From the NCBI GenBank assembly GCA_021307315.1, contig JAJSPD010000046.1, positions 248,001 to 312,000 of the forward strand: a DNA stretch of 64,000 nt, written 5' to 3'. This stretch comes from Bisporella sp. PMI_857. Lineage: Eukaryota; Ascomycota; Leotiomycetes; Helotiales; Helotiaceae. The translations under genes and the position numbers were made by a program. Positions 21,492 through 33,879 of the stretch are shown in pieces; position 1 is the first letter of the stretch, and the number at the start of each line of letters is the position of its first letter. Under the pieces are notes generated by a model, which was not told the DNA's origin, ran no database searches, and saw nothing but the letters and a program-made list of their open reading frames with translations.

Positions 21492-24027
21492 ATGTCTTCC
21501 ATAGTCAAATGTATTACAGTCCTTTTCCGATCCAAACGTACGGAACATCGCCGACAGCAAGAAAGAACTTCCGAGCGACCACAGCCACCTCCTGCTGTCA
21601 AGGAAATTGCACAAAACAAAGCAGCTTTGGTATTAGCACCTGGCATCATCGAGACTCTTGATACAACTACAGAGGGTAACTCACCAGAAGAACCAGAAGG
21701 ACCGCCTGCTGTCACGCAACGCAATGTGGAGGGGCCTGTTGCATACTTCAATCAGGCAGGCGAGGTAGCGCACAATTTCATCTCGGGGTCAATTGAAGAA
21801 GCAGAGCAGCATCATATTACTAAGGAAGCTGTAGGTTGTGAATACCCTGGATTTTAGATGATGCTAACTAAGTCCTAGGTTGACCAAGCACGGCAAGCCC
21901 CACAGACTAATGGCGATTTAAACCACAAGCTGCATATCCCAACATTGAGAGTTTGTCCGGCGACGCTGCAAGACCCATTGGTAATATCAACGGAATTTCC
22001 AATAGAAGGCGCCGAGTATCAACCCCACTCCTACCCTTACTCCCCTTCACTAGAGACACCACGGCTCTCCCGACACGGTTCGGACGCGTCGTCTAGGCGC
22101 TCCATATCCGACAGCAAGGCTTCATCGACAACGCGATATTGGCTGAAGGAGCAATTAGAGGACGCGCGAATTGAGTGGCCGGAGAACTCACATACCTTTC
22201 TCGTTCCAAAGTCCAAACAAGAAGAGTTGGTCACAGTTGCAACTGTCACTAAGGATATTCTCGCTAGAGACCCAGATATCGGAGAAAAAGCTGCCGCAAA
22301 ATATGCCAATGACGCATGCAGGTATGCTCGCCAGTTGTATGCCACACTCGCCTACATCAAGAAGGGTGCTGATATATGTCCCCTTCTGAAGGAGGGAGTG
22401 ACAGATGAAGACCTGCCCCTGGTAAGGAAACCCAACAAGATATGTAAGTTTGCATTGTGTCGGAAGAATGGACGGCCAATCAAGACGATGGAAACTTGGA
22501 AAGACAAAAACTTGGAAAGCTTCGACAGAGTACAATGGTGGATGACAGCGCCAGTATTCGTCCCTGGGGAGAATCACAAGTTCGACAAAAACACCATTTT
22601 ACCATTCGTTCCTTTCTCCGAAAATGATGAAACCAAGGAGAAGAAGCAGGGCGCATACAGCAAGGTATATCCAGTCAAAATTCATCCGGCACATCACGGG
22701 TTCCCTGAGATCCAATCAGAGGTAATTACAAAAACAGTTCATTTATAGGAACGAATCTAACACTTTCAAGGACGAACAGCCACTCGTAGCCGTGAAAGAG
22801 CTCTTTTCACAAGAAAAAAGGGAATTTCAGAAAGAGGCAACAATTCTCAAGGCACTTGGGCCGAGGAACCACCCCCATCTTATTAAGCTATTAGCAACCT
22901 ATGAGAGAAACCAGATATACCATTTGCTCTTCCCCTATGCGAATGCCAACTTACGCAAATATTGGGATGAGCACCCTACTCCAGATTTCGACAGGGAAAC
23001 GGTCTTGTGGACAATGGAACAAATGACAGGCATCGCGAGCGGATTAGAACTTATTCATAACTTCGAAGTCACGCATCCGCTCTTCATACCTGGATCTGGC
23101 GAGACAAATTTTAGAAATCCAGGCAATGTTGAGCTGAAAGTAGAAGGGGGTGAGCAGTGGTTTGGAAGACACGGAGACATCAAACCAGAAAATATTCTTT
23201 GGTTTGCCTATAGCCAAAACTATCCCCATCCGAAAGGGGTGCTTCAGATTGCAGATTTTGGCCTAGGGCGTTTTCACGGACGAGATTCTAGATCAGGGGT
23301 AAACCCCGACAATGTGGAATCGTCACCAACCTATGAGCCTCCAGAATGCAAGCTCCGGCTTCCAGTATCCCGCGCTTACGATATCTGGAGTCTAGGCTGT
23401 CTCTACTTAGAGTTCATAACCTGGCTTCTAAAGGGCTTTGCTGAGATTGAGGGGTTTTCAGATGCCCGAGGGCGAGCGCCAACTGGAGGCGTAGTCGACG
23501 ACGACTATTTCTACACCATCACTGCCACACCATACAGTACAAAAGATGCAGAGGTGAGGGAAGGAGTCCGCATCTGGGTGGCACAGCTTCATGCCCACAA
23601 AAACTGTTCTCAAATGATTCATGATCTACTCGATCTGATCATGGGCGAGCTACTAGTAATTGATTCAAAGGGTCGAAGCAAGTCACGCTGGCTTTACAGC
23701 CAGCTTCAGATATACCAAATTAAGGCTAGAAAAGACGATGAATACTTACTGAAACCAGTCCCAATACCTATTGCTAATGAGGAGGACGACTTGGTCAAAT
23801 TGACCGAACTAGAGCTGACAAATGGAAAGCCAAAGCGCAATTCTGTAACATTCTCAGTGCCAGACAAACATCCCAATCCTGGCAACAATTTTCATACCAA
23901 ATCACAACCGAGAACAGATCGAGCAATGGGAAAGAAAGACCTGCTGGGGCGGATGAAGGGAACACCTGGTCTGAGGGGAATTGCGCCTCATCGAACTTGG
24001 CCAGATCGACAGCAGACAATGCACTAA
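21492..24027 (+). CDS. Protein kinase with long N-terminal extension
   Basis: Exons 21492-21830, 21879-22721 and 22771-24027 sum to 2439 nt, an 812-aa protein; both introns (48 and 49 bp) are GT-AG, the first with a GCTAAC branch site. Residues 1-about 390 form a region with Ser-rich linkers and a conserved-looking block that includes FDRVQWWMTAPVFVPGENH. The kinase domain follows: VAVKELF (ATP-binding Lys), HGDIKPENILWF (catalytic loop with Gly in place of Arg of HRD), IADFGLGR (DFG), PTYEPPE (APE) and YDIWSLGCLYLEF. All catalytic residues are present, so activity is likely. A basic tail ends the protein. This is the fungal kinase group often met beside HET and NLR genes; its substrate is unknown. 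The start at 21492 is the first ATG that keeps the frame, and upstream exons are possible. Confidence 0.88.
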
Positions 24028-27000
24028 GAGATAGGCAATTTCAGCATAAGATCCCGACCACAAAGTAAGGCAAAACCGATTATATATACATAGATGGGCT
24101 ACTCAGCGTCTGGGAACATGTATCAGACCCTAAGGAAGTGAGTGTTGTCCCTCCAATCAATTTCTTCGGCCGCTGACAATGGTGCCAGTCCGGAAGTGAA
24201 TGATGTATCTGAGGTGGATGGGCGAATAACTAAGAATCAGCCCCAGCTCAAGAAAAGCAAAACCCTCTAATGTCCTCTAGCCCTGGGCCGCTCCTAATAG
24301 TTTAAGGCGACCGGGAACGCAATGTGAAACTGCCTCGGAACAAGCTCAGGACAAAAGCGAAAGCCTTCTGCCTGGTGCATGTGCCACGTACCAAGGGGTA
24401 ATAAGGGGGATTGGTGGGCTGTAAGTTTCGGCTCGAATGGGGTTCGCTAGAGGTACGGAGGGCTTAGTATAAAGGGTAGAGGCTAGTCTTTGTATCAATT
24501 AGAGATGATTTGTGCCGCACTCCTATATCCGCTTTAGACCTTCAAGAAAGTTTAATGGATTTTAATGAATTTTGGTACATAGGTCTTAAGTGCGCTATAG
24601 CTGATAATGGGACCACCAATAAAGATAAAAATTAGGAATTTAAAAAAGTACAAATTTTACATACTTTTAAATATTTTCTTACTATATAAATAAGCATGCT
24701 AAGACTTACCTAAATATAAGCTAGTTGAGTTGGGTTAATTTAGCTTTAGAATTTTGCAAGATGAGTTAAGTTGAACGCAACAAAACCTGGTCACACAATT
24801 GCTACGGACAGCTTCCTCGCCGTGGCTAGGACTACAAACTTTCTATGCCATGTGTCCAAATCTCGCGGGCCAGGTCGGTGGGTTTTTAACAGACTCAAGG
24901 CGCAGATTCTCATCACACAATGCCTTCTCTTCTATAAGCGTGATAGTCAACCTTTATTGATCCTATGTAAGTTCTATAATCCTAGAGGCGAGTCTCATTA
25001 TAACGTTCCAATCAAAGATGTCTTTATGCAATTTTGCTATAACGGGTTTCGAGATGTTAAAGTTTGACTCTATGTACTCTGAGAGTTCTGTAAGCCGGCG
25101 TTTAACATCGCCATAGCTGCTTTTCCTTGAGAGGGGGCTTGAAATTATGCCCGGACCTTTGTCTTCCTCAACTACTCTTCGATGTCTGGTCATCGCTTTC
25201 TTGGATATAACTTTATATCGCCGCGCCTATCAGCCTCACCAGCTCTTGCGCATTGCCTTGAATTAACCCGAGGTTCCCCCGGCTTGCCTTGAGCCCGGTA
25301 TTTCCATATCGGGTAGCTCCTTATTGCTACAGTAGCATCCATGTTGGCACGCTCATTATTTCATCATCCCCCATCTCGGCGGTGCTTTTCCAGCACTCAC
25401 AGAGAATCCCACTTTCGCCTCGCACCTCCACCGCTAGCCTACGCTTAAAGAAGTAGCGATCCCGGCCGATAAATGTGCTCGGCTTGCCACGTTCCGCAGG
25501 ATAGCGCTCTCCGCAAGCCATGATTTGGGCTGAAAGGAGTTCACAATTCTTGGCGGCTGCAACCCTTGAAATTGCTCGCTTTATGTACTAGCTGAATCAA
25601 CTCGGTAAGCCCTTCTCCCACCCTTCTACGGATAACTTGCGTAAAGCCTTGCCGAGGTTGACTTCGAGATTGAGTTTGAATTTTGATCTTGGAGCCACTT
25701 CGCTGACATTCAAATCTCTGTTACAGGGTATGTACGTACATCAGCTCCCTAATTATTTGTGCATCCTGGCATTTGCAGCTGTAATCAAGTATGTGGCAGC
25801 GGGGAAGTGGCGGGTGCTATAGGGCGTGGGAGTTGTTCGTAGCCTCTTGCCGGAGCTGGCGGTATCTTATCTGTAATGCCACATAATATATTATACATCC
25901 TCCTTGTGCCCTCCTCCACGGTTTCTAGTAATCATTTTCGCCATCCTTGTCATCCTTCCCATCCTTGAGATCCGTCCTATTCTGCGTTCAGGTCAGCTGA
26001 AGTCGATATGGATATACAGTAGGCATGTTCCTTGATCTTACCCTGGAATCTTGCCCTGAAAGCTTACCCAAACATCTCCAATTCATTACCACTCAGAGAG
26101 GTATGTCATTGGTCTTTTGCTTTCTGTTATCATCTTCTGCCCAATGCGACGGCCGCCAACCTTAGTCTTGCATGAACGACAATGCTTTATGAAGGGGAAT
26201 TTTAGAAAGGAAAATGTCTCCCTGAGAGAATTACGAGAGAAAAGGAGGCTGACCACTTTAGGGGGTTGGATAAGTCTAAGCCAAAGTAAGCAAGTTTAAA
26301 TCGGTTGTATCTGTTCAATAACAACAACCTTTCACAACGAGCGTTATTTCCTCCACTTATGTCCCTTTACATCTCGCATTCAAAATCAGAACTAGACTAC
26401 ATTCCCAGAATCAAGGCATGCGAAAGCAGTTTTCTCCAAAGTCTTCCGGTTGTTGGCCACATTACGCTGCCTCTTACGAATTAAAACCTTGGGGAAGGAT
26501 CTCTTTTTACATAAGTCGGTATAGCGATACTTTAATCAAGCTTCCCCGAAACGGTGTTCTACAAAACTGCCAATACGTGCTTCCACATTATCAAAACCAT
26601 GTCTGCCATGATCAACGTTTTACTTTTTCCAGCCACAGCGAGACTTATATTAGTAAGAAGCTGGATACTGACCATGAAATATACACCGTGTACTTGGTAA
26701 ACCATACAACTGATTATTTACGTCTACATTAAAATTAGTACATGTTATGCAGATCCATCTTATACTATCTTAACCTAACTGTAATCGTACCGCAGCATCT
26801 ATGCGATTTATTAGCGCCGTTAGGTCGTACCCGATCACCACGCGTATATTGTGAAAAGCAATGCTATATTTACGTAATACGCGGCCCTACTACGGAGTAT
26901 ACTGAATACCAAGTCACTCTTCTTATGCCCATGTCAATCATGAGTTTTAACGTCGATTGAGTTTCGTCGTGTGTATATATGTGCATGAGTTCCATCTCTA

Positions 27001-27838
27001 CCAAAAACCATACGGCTTGCTCACTTGCGCCCAGGCGGGCAAGAATGAAGCTCTACCTCATGCACGTAATTTTGGCATGTGAACCTTCGTATAACCGTAT
27101 CAAATTGAGCCGGAAAAGGAGGTATTGAATACGAGACTTAAGCGAGGGTTCGTTCATGCTCGCGTTCGTTCATGCTCGCGTTGGCTTGCTCTTTCAAGAG
27201 TGGGGTTCGAGGCGATAGAGTTGATGTAACTTACCAGCGATCGGCTATTTTCAAATACCGGGGAAGGCGGGGTGCGAAGGAAAGCTAAAATGGAGGGCAC
27301 AAAGCTTCAACAAACCATTTAGAGAGGGAAGACGGAGACTCGATCCCTGTATGCGGTGTCCCCTACGAACCTGTAGTTCTCTTTTGAGAGTCTACAGAGC
27401 CAAGATTGAGTCACGATCACCACACGATCACGGTTGGAGTTGTCGCCACAAAACAGAGGCAACCACTAGGTTAAAGCACAGAATCAACGATTAACTGCAA
27501 CGACTACATGCGGCATAGCTGTACGATCGATCAAAGCCTTCTGGAACAGAGCGCAGGGCTATTTTGGCCTAGATTCTTGATTTTGCTCACGGAAATACAA
27601 TCTACCTATTGTGATACGACACACATACAGACATACTTGTGAAGGAAGGTCAAGAATAAAGAAAAGTCGCACCAGTGGAAAAGCTGAGTAAGAATAGAGG
27701 AAAGCCGCGAATACAAGGAAAGACGAAGAGAGAAGGAAAAGCTATAGGCTTGTTTTGGTTATGCAGCAGGAAGGAAAGCCTGTAGAGATTTAGTCTCCAC
27801 TGTCCCTTGGAACATATGAAAGGTTTTTGAAGGAAGTA
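24028..27838. other. Gene desert
   Basis: No supported gene. Two adjacent minus-strand frames (24963-25193 and 25327-25521) have coding-like composition (GERYPAERGKPSTF; VVEEDKGPG) but match nothing I know and are split by stops. A 16-bp direct duplication (GTTCGTTCATGCTCGC) occurs at about 27,150-27,180. Confidence 0.5.
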
Positions 27839-28007
27839 TGTTGAGGCTACTAGTCTATTACTATTGGCTAGTACAGCCCTTTTAGGGTACTTTGTACTTC
27901 TACTTTCTTATCTCTACTCTCAGACATTATATATATAGACAATACTTCACCGAATCACTTAGCCCGAGTGCCTCGGTCGTACTACATAGTGTTTGACTAA
28001 TACAGCA
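27839..28007 (+). mobile_element. Possible solo LTR (Copia-like)
   Basis: Starts TGTTGAGGCTAC and ends ACTAATACAGCA, with an internal TATATATATAGAC TATA-like box, a plan seen in short fungal Copia LTRs. A purine-rich tract precedes it. I find no matching target-site duplication (AAGTA against CGTTA) and no partner LTR, so the boundaries are uncertain. Confidence 0.4.
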
Positions 28008-29195
28008 CGTTAGAGAAATAATAATAATAAACTATAAAGATATTTACGTCGAAGTTTGCTATGTATTTTACTTTACAACTTTGCTTGTAGTATATTATGC
28101 TCCATAATGCAAAATTGCCCTTGTTATAACAGTTCTGGACTATACTAATTACTTCAATAGCGAAGCGGTTAACCTGTATATTTCTGATATATTGTCATTT
28201 TGTTAACCTATATTTCACATGCTACTATCTAAAAGCCAAACTATAAGAGTTATATATAAAATAGTGGCCATATAACGGTGTGGTATACTGTATAACATAT
28301 TCGCCGAAGCATTAATGGGGTCCAGCCCGTAATGCAAGCTATTATGTTGAGTGTGGATGCAGCCACCTCGTCACGCAAAACATGTGAACCTAATCTATTG
28401 GTTCTTCTAATAAATCTAAACACGATATAACATACGCCTCATAGCAGCTAGCGTATTTTCCACATCAGAGCTGGCAGAATTGCTATTCATAGCGAAATAA
28501 ATGTTTCTCGGGACTTGTATTTTTAATGCGCATCAGTTTAACCAGACCCACCCGTTCAAGACTTTTTGCGATCCAATGAAACTCAAAGCAATTCAGCGAT
28601 TTGACTTGGCTCACCCATAAAAAGCTCGATGGTTCTATGCCCCGCCACTTAGATACTGTATTTATCTTATGAGCAGTGCATTATCTCGGCATACCTACTG
28701 CTTTCGCTCCGGCTCTTGGGTCCTGACATAGCTGCACAGGTCGACATAATGGGCATGGCTTTATACTATCCACTATGCACCATCATGAGTCCAAACCATG
28801 GATAAGTTGCTAGTCATAGTCCTTTGTATCTGCCAATGAAGGATCTGATTGGCTTGCAATATCCATCTTGTTCACTAGCAACAGCGTGCAAAGCAGGGAG
28901 CCTGTAGAGTAGGGCATCTGCCGTTGGGTATTTATTAGCTTTCGTCGTGCTATCGGATTGCCAAGTCACCGACTGACGCCGTCTCTTCTTTAGTAAATGG
29001 GGAACAAGGCTGATTTGGAATGGCTGCGGCCCTTTACCGCTTGCCGGTCCCCCGCCCCTAGGCTGTGGGAAATATATAAGGAACCTTGGACAGCTATTTA
29101 TTTATTTAATTTTTTTGGCCTGTTGAGCTTTCTATGCCTTAGCTGAGAGTTTGGAGTTCTCATATTGTCTTCAAATCCCTTTTTATATACTCAAA
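28008..29195. other. Intergenic, AT-rich, promoter of the ThuA gene at the end
   Basis: Nothing recognised except a TATA-like ATATATAAGG at about 29,071, roughly 125 bp before the ATG at 29196. Confidence 0.45.
29071..29080 (+). promoter_or_regulatory. TATA-like box of the ThuA gene
   Basis: ATATATAAGG about 125 bp before the start codon at 29196; position plausible for a fungal core promoter, not proven. Confidence 0.35.
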
Positions 29196-30271
29196 ATGAA
29201 GCTCACTAGCAAAATTTTGGCTGCGATGACCATTGCCGCCGCTCAAGTCACAGCAACTACTGATTCTACCAAACCTAGCCTCTTAATCTTCACCAAGACA
29301 CGGGGTTATCGGCATGAGAGGTATCCTGCGCTGTATTCCCCTTTGTTTAACCTAGAAACTAACACCGAACTCGTCAGCATACCCCATGGCATCAGCATGG
29401 TGACCACCATTGGGGCTGAGAGAGGCTGGTCGGTTGACGCCACGGAAGATTCCTCGATTTTCACCACCGAGGGCTTAAGCCCTTATACCGCTTTGGTCTT
29501 CATCTCGACAACTGGCAACTTCTTGGTTGCTAATGAGTCGGATGCGTTGCAGGAGTACATGTTGAATGGTGGTGCCTGGCTTGGTATCCATGCAGGTTCG
29601 GTTTACCTTCCACTCGCCTCTAGCTGAACCGGGTCTATTCTAGTCTAACACACGTGGTGCCATTGCAGCTGGCGATTTTTGGGATGAAATGCCCGCCTGG
29701 TATACCAGACTTGTGGGTGCACAGGTGAGGTCGCTTCAACATAACCTAGAGCCTCGCAAATCACGTTATCTGACAGGTATAACCAGTTCCGCTCCCATCC
29801 TTGTGAGAGACCCTCAAATTGCGATGCAGCTAACCAACAACGATACCCCCCCAGTAAGCCTTTCCACCATTAGAAAACTTTCCCCGTTCGGTAATTCTAA
29901 CAGTGTTCATGTCAGATGGAAATACCCGCCCAGATATTATCACTATCCAGACTCACGATCACCCATCCACAGCCAATTTGCCCCACTTCCATACTCGTAC
30001 AGATGAATGGTACGCCTACAAGACTAACCCCAATGATGATCCGACCTATACAGTATTGGCCACTCTAAACGAGACATACATTGATGAGATCACCCTCGAG
30101 CCAGAGCTTGAGCACATGGAGCCCCATTCGATTTCTTGGTATTCCCTGTATGAAGGTGTGGGCAGAGCTTTCTACACAGGAATGGGACATACCAGTGGGA
30201 CCTACTACGAGCCATACTTCATTGAGCACATCACCGGGGGGCTAGAATGGGTAACTGGTGTTGCAAACTAA
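29196..30271 (+). CDS. Secreted ThuA-domain protein
   Basis: Five exons (29196-29320, 29378-29595, 29669-29724, 29787-29853, 29916-30271) sum to 822 nt, 273 aa, all phases consistent. A signal peptide is clear: MKLTSKILAAMTIAAAQVTA. The mature part is a ThuA-like domain (trehalose-utilisation type, glutamine-amidotransferase-like fold): LLIFTKTRGYRHES, YTALVFISTTGNFL, GGAWLGIHA, DFWDEMPAWYTRLVGAQF, HDHPSTANLP and TDEWYAY. The end is YTGMGHTSGTYYEPYFIEHITGGLEWV. Some members are attached to or act near sugar-degrading enzymes; the reaction is not established. The upstream ATG at 29151 is in frame but would bury the signal peptide, so 29196 is preferred. Looks intact and extracellular. Confidence 0.85.
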
Positions 30272-30733
30272 GAGGGCAATCCCGCGGTGCCAAGGATCCT
30301 GCTCTTCCCACTTGAAAAAACGAAGAATCAAGAACACTTTTTGCACGTGCTGTCAATTCATGACGTTGGTAACAAATGCATGTGATCGAAGATCAAAGTA
30401 AAACTTAGCTGTTTTTGTAACCTGAGGCTGTTTGAAAAATCTACAATGGACCAATGAACCAATGGTCATGTAATATATAAATACTAGTACAGCGATAATT
30501 GAGACGTTAGGTGGGGTGGAGGTCCAACTGAGCTCAGTTGGACCCTCACGTAAACGTTTACAAAAAATACAGTAATAATTAAGCAAAGTGCTTAAATATT
30601 TTAATTAATTATTACACGCGTAAAATAACGTGTAAGAAAACCTGTGTTTTTCAAAATAATATAACACGTTTTTTTAAACTTCAATTGTTTCCGCAGTCAC
30701 CAACTAAAACAGAAATTTTTTGCAGGTTGTGAC

Positions 30734-30954
30734 TGTAACAACTCAAGCTGAACAGGGATCTCGATCCGCAGATCCAGGTGGAAGGACTCAAAGGTGTGAA
30801 CAACTATCAATTGCTATAACTAAGAGAACAAGCTACAGACAGAAGAAGGGAAGGAAAGCAGCGCTCTATATACAGGAAGCTGGCCGGAGGCCAGTATAAG
30901 CGAGCTTTAGGATGTCTGGTGCTGAGCTCCGTCTAAGAAGTCAGGGCCGTGACA
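30734..30954. mobile_element. Solo LTR, 221 bp, 5-bp target duplication
   Basis: Begins TGTAACAACTCAAGC and ends GGGCCGTGACA (TG...CA), flanked by identical GTGAC at 30729-30733 and 30955-30959. Reading the minus strand it starts TGTCACGGCCC and has a TATATAGAGC promoter-like box near its middle, so the original element probably pointed that way. No internal retrotransposon sequence adjoins it, which is the expected result of recombination between two LTRs. Confidence 0.85.
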
Positions 30955-30959
30955 GTGAC

Positions 30960-31247
30960 TTAAGTTCAATAAACTTAGTAATTTTTGTTAAAGCTTTGAA
31001 CAGAGTAAAAAAATTTAATAAAATATAAAACACTTATATAGCTATGACTTAATGAAATATACGTGGCTAAGAAGCTGACATATGGCGTTAATACTCTATA
31101 TAAATAACATTAGAGCTAGCCCTCTACTTTGTAACTTTACTAGAAACGCCTAAAGAAAAATGACAGTTCATGTTAGATTTCGGAGCCAAACAAATCTCAA
31201 CCTCGCCGCTGTATACAATTTATTGTATGCCTAGCCAAATGCCGGAC
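30960..31247. other. Intergenic
   Basis: AT-rich, nothing recognised; also the likely 3' flank of the esterase relic on the minus strand. Confidence 0.4.
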
Positions 31248-32335
31248 CTATGGCCAATAACTCTTAATAAATTGGCAGCCCTTCTCAACCCAGTCATCAT
31301 TCAGTGAGCTCGAAACGTCAAATCCGTGTGAACCTGGCTGGATGGAAAAGTGCACAGGCGTATTAGGGTGGACTTCCTTCATCTTCCTTACAAAGTTTTC
31401 TGCCGTAGCAATCGGCATCTACCGATCTTCAGTCAAATGCTTGGATGTTTCAGATGTACCCTGTGTACTCACAATTGGGTCTGAGGTGCCTTGGGCAAGC
31501 CACATTGGTGGTGGGCTTTTTGCTCCCTCAATCGACTTCATAAGACGAACCTTATCTTCCGTGCCCATCATTTCGCGGTGTCTACCTTCTGCAAGGATTG
31601 CTTCACACAAGTCCCAGCGGTCTGGCGGCGGTGATGAGAGCCTAATTTCACCTGGCTTAAGGTTTGCAAGATATTTGTCGACCAGTGACTTGCCTTCCAG
31701 AGGCTTGGTTGGCGGTGGATTATAAAATGGACTGTCGATATCGAGCGTGCCGTACTGAGCCATAACAACACTGATATTAGCCTCGGGGAAAAGCAAAGAA
31801 GATTGTAAAGATAGATATCCTCCTATAATTACTAGATTAGAATGGGCTAGTTCAACGTAATCTTATTTATAATAGTTGGGGAGGTTTACCAGCACTTTCA
31901 CCCGCCACAGCGACTTTACTAAGGTCCAAAGAGATGCTTCGATCAATATTAGCTACCTCAGAAAGCAATGAACTGTGCAACCAGCTCCAGAAATCTTTCA
32001 CATCATCAAGGATTTGAACAACCTTTGCCTCTGGGATAAGTCGATAATTTGGAGTGACTATTATAGCTTCTTGAGATTCCGCAAGTTGGGCAAGCCTAGG
32101 GAGTAAATCAGTACTTTCATTGTAGTCGTAGACTAAGGATAACTTACCACATGGGGAACCACGGGGCAAACAATTTGTCACCCACCATAAGCCCACCACC
32201 ATGGAAATGAACCAATACGGGGAACTTTTTGTTGGTAGCATTCTTGGGAATGAGTATACTTGTCTTAAGAGGGGTATCGCCAATAGTCTTATATACGGAC
32301 TCGAACTGGTTGAAAGCTCCAAACTTGGAAGCCAT
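31248..32335 (-). pseudogene. Alpha/beta-hydrolase esterase (HSL type) with one nonsense codon
   Basis: Exons on the minus strand (32335-32148, 32095-31890, 31822-31248) sum to 969 nt, 322 aa in consistent phase. They carry the HSL hallmarks HFHGGGLMVGD (oxyanion hole), TPNYRLIPEA, GESAGG (nucleophile Ser) and GTSDPIVS (Asp region), and end with PGSHGFD (His). Such enzymes split short-chain esters. A TAG at 31419-31421 (EDR-stop-MPIATAE) interrupts the frame where CAG would fit; the rest of the C-terminus, including the catalytic His, follows undamaged in the same frame. One C-to-T change thus separates it from an intact gene, so it is a recent pseudogene, a polymorphism or a sequencing error. 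The start is taken at 32335 (MASKFGAF); an ATG at 32398 is also in frame. Confidence 0.8.
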
Positions 32336-33067
32336 ATTTTCGCGAGCTGAGAAGCAGTCAAATTGAGCGTTGGATATGATTCCCAGTTCGTATCTCAATC
32401 CCCTTAATATACTTATAGCTAAATTATGCGAGAACTAGCCCTACGCTGCCTTGGCAAATGCATCCGGAATTATGCTGAACCAACTGTATGGATCATGAAC
32501 AGTTGTGATCAGCTTCCCGGAATGCGTTCCGAGTATATCCCCGCTATTACTTGAAGATATGACTCGTCAATGCTCGGCTTACTAAAGCCGCGTATCTCCG
32601 CATGTTTAAGACTTTGGCTAACCCATCTCCCCTGGCGCCTCCCATGACTGACCTTGTGAAGATACATTGTGACATATCCACAGAGCTGCCAGGGGAAAAA
32701 ATTATGAAGCGCAGCTCTGAATGTTAGGTGTCGGAGGAATTTCGCAAAAGCATCATGATTCTGATTTTACAAGTTCTGGCTAAAACGAAATACTAGTAAA
32801 CCTGAAATTGAACTTCGACAGATAAAAATTTGCATAAATGGGTGCTGACAAAACACAGAGACATGCATAGAAGATTTTTAACATCGATTTATAATATTTT
32901 AAATTAGTAATGTGGATACATTGTAGGCTATTACCTATGGGCAATGAAGCTAGATAAAACCTTGCAGCCAACTCCTATATAAGGTACTTTAAAGGGAGCA
33001 ACGGCTTCCTTTAAAATTATTGATAAGGAAATTGGAATTGGCATTAATCTTGAACGTACTCATAGCC

Positions 33068-33879
33068 ATGCCTGCCAATAACAACGCCCCCGTACTTTTG
33101 CTCTTCGGTGCTGGCCGCAATATTGGCCTTGAGGTGACCCGCAAATTCATTGCTGAAGGCTGGAAAGTCGCTACAGTATCCCGCAACCCCAGCGACGAAC
33201 TGAAATCTATCGCCAGTCTAACGATTCTCGCTGATCTTGCTGATCCAACCTCTATCAATGGCATATTCGACCGTGTGGAAAAGGAGCTAGGAGCCCTACA
33301 GGTGGTGGTTTATAATGGTATGTCTGAGGCAATATTGGTATCTTGAAATTTAGTAAGATCTGCTCTTCTGACAGGATCAAAGCCTATTCTATGCATATCA
33401 ACAAAACCGAGAATCCACTCTCCATTCCCTTGCCTGATTTCCAGAAGGATATCAACGTGAACACTGTTTCCGCTTATGCTGCCGCATCCCGGGCAGTCAT
33501 CTCGTTCTCCAATAACTCTTTTCCCATGTCATCGGCATCACCAGCGTTCATCTATACGGGTAACATGATGAACACGCTCATCTTCCCTGTGGGCACGTCG
33601 TTGGGTATTGGCAAGAACGCATCAGCCTATTTCCTCGAGACGGCTGCAAAATGCTTTGATGGTCGCATTCGTTTCTATTACGCCGATGAGCGCAATCAGA
33701 AGGGCGAGAGCGTAATGAATGGGATTAGTGGAGAGACTCACGCCAAGTTTTACTGGGATTTAGCGAATCGTCAGGAGCAGGGGGCCTGGGCGCCAACATT
33801 TGTAAAGGTTGGCGATAAGATTGAAGAGCGGCAGATTGCAGGAACGATTGATCGGCCTTTGTGGCCTCCGAGAAAATAG
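33068..33879 (+). CDS. Short-chain dehydrogenase/reductase
   Basis: Exons 33068-33317 and 33383-33879, with a 65-bp intron (GTATGT...AAAG), give 248 aa in phase. It opens LLFGAGRNIGLEVTRKF (cofactor loop GAGxxIG), then VVVYN, which joins AYSMHINKTENPLS across the splice, and then DINVNTVSAYAAASRAV. The classical YxxxK is not clear: the segment near KNASAYFLETAAKC occupies that place. It resembles fungal SDRs of the 'GAG-x-NIG' type whose substrates are unknown. An in-frame ATG at 33020 was not chosen because it would add an atypical hydrophobic leader. Confidence 0.8.

Noticed and set aside
24540..24620. AT-rich stretch near 24.55 kb with a transposon-end look
   Set aside because: No inverted partner or duplication was found in the window.
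27839..28007. Full retrotransposon around the LTR-like sequence
   Set aside because: No gag/pol text, partner LTR or target duplication found; kept only as a weak LTR.
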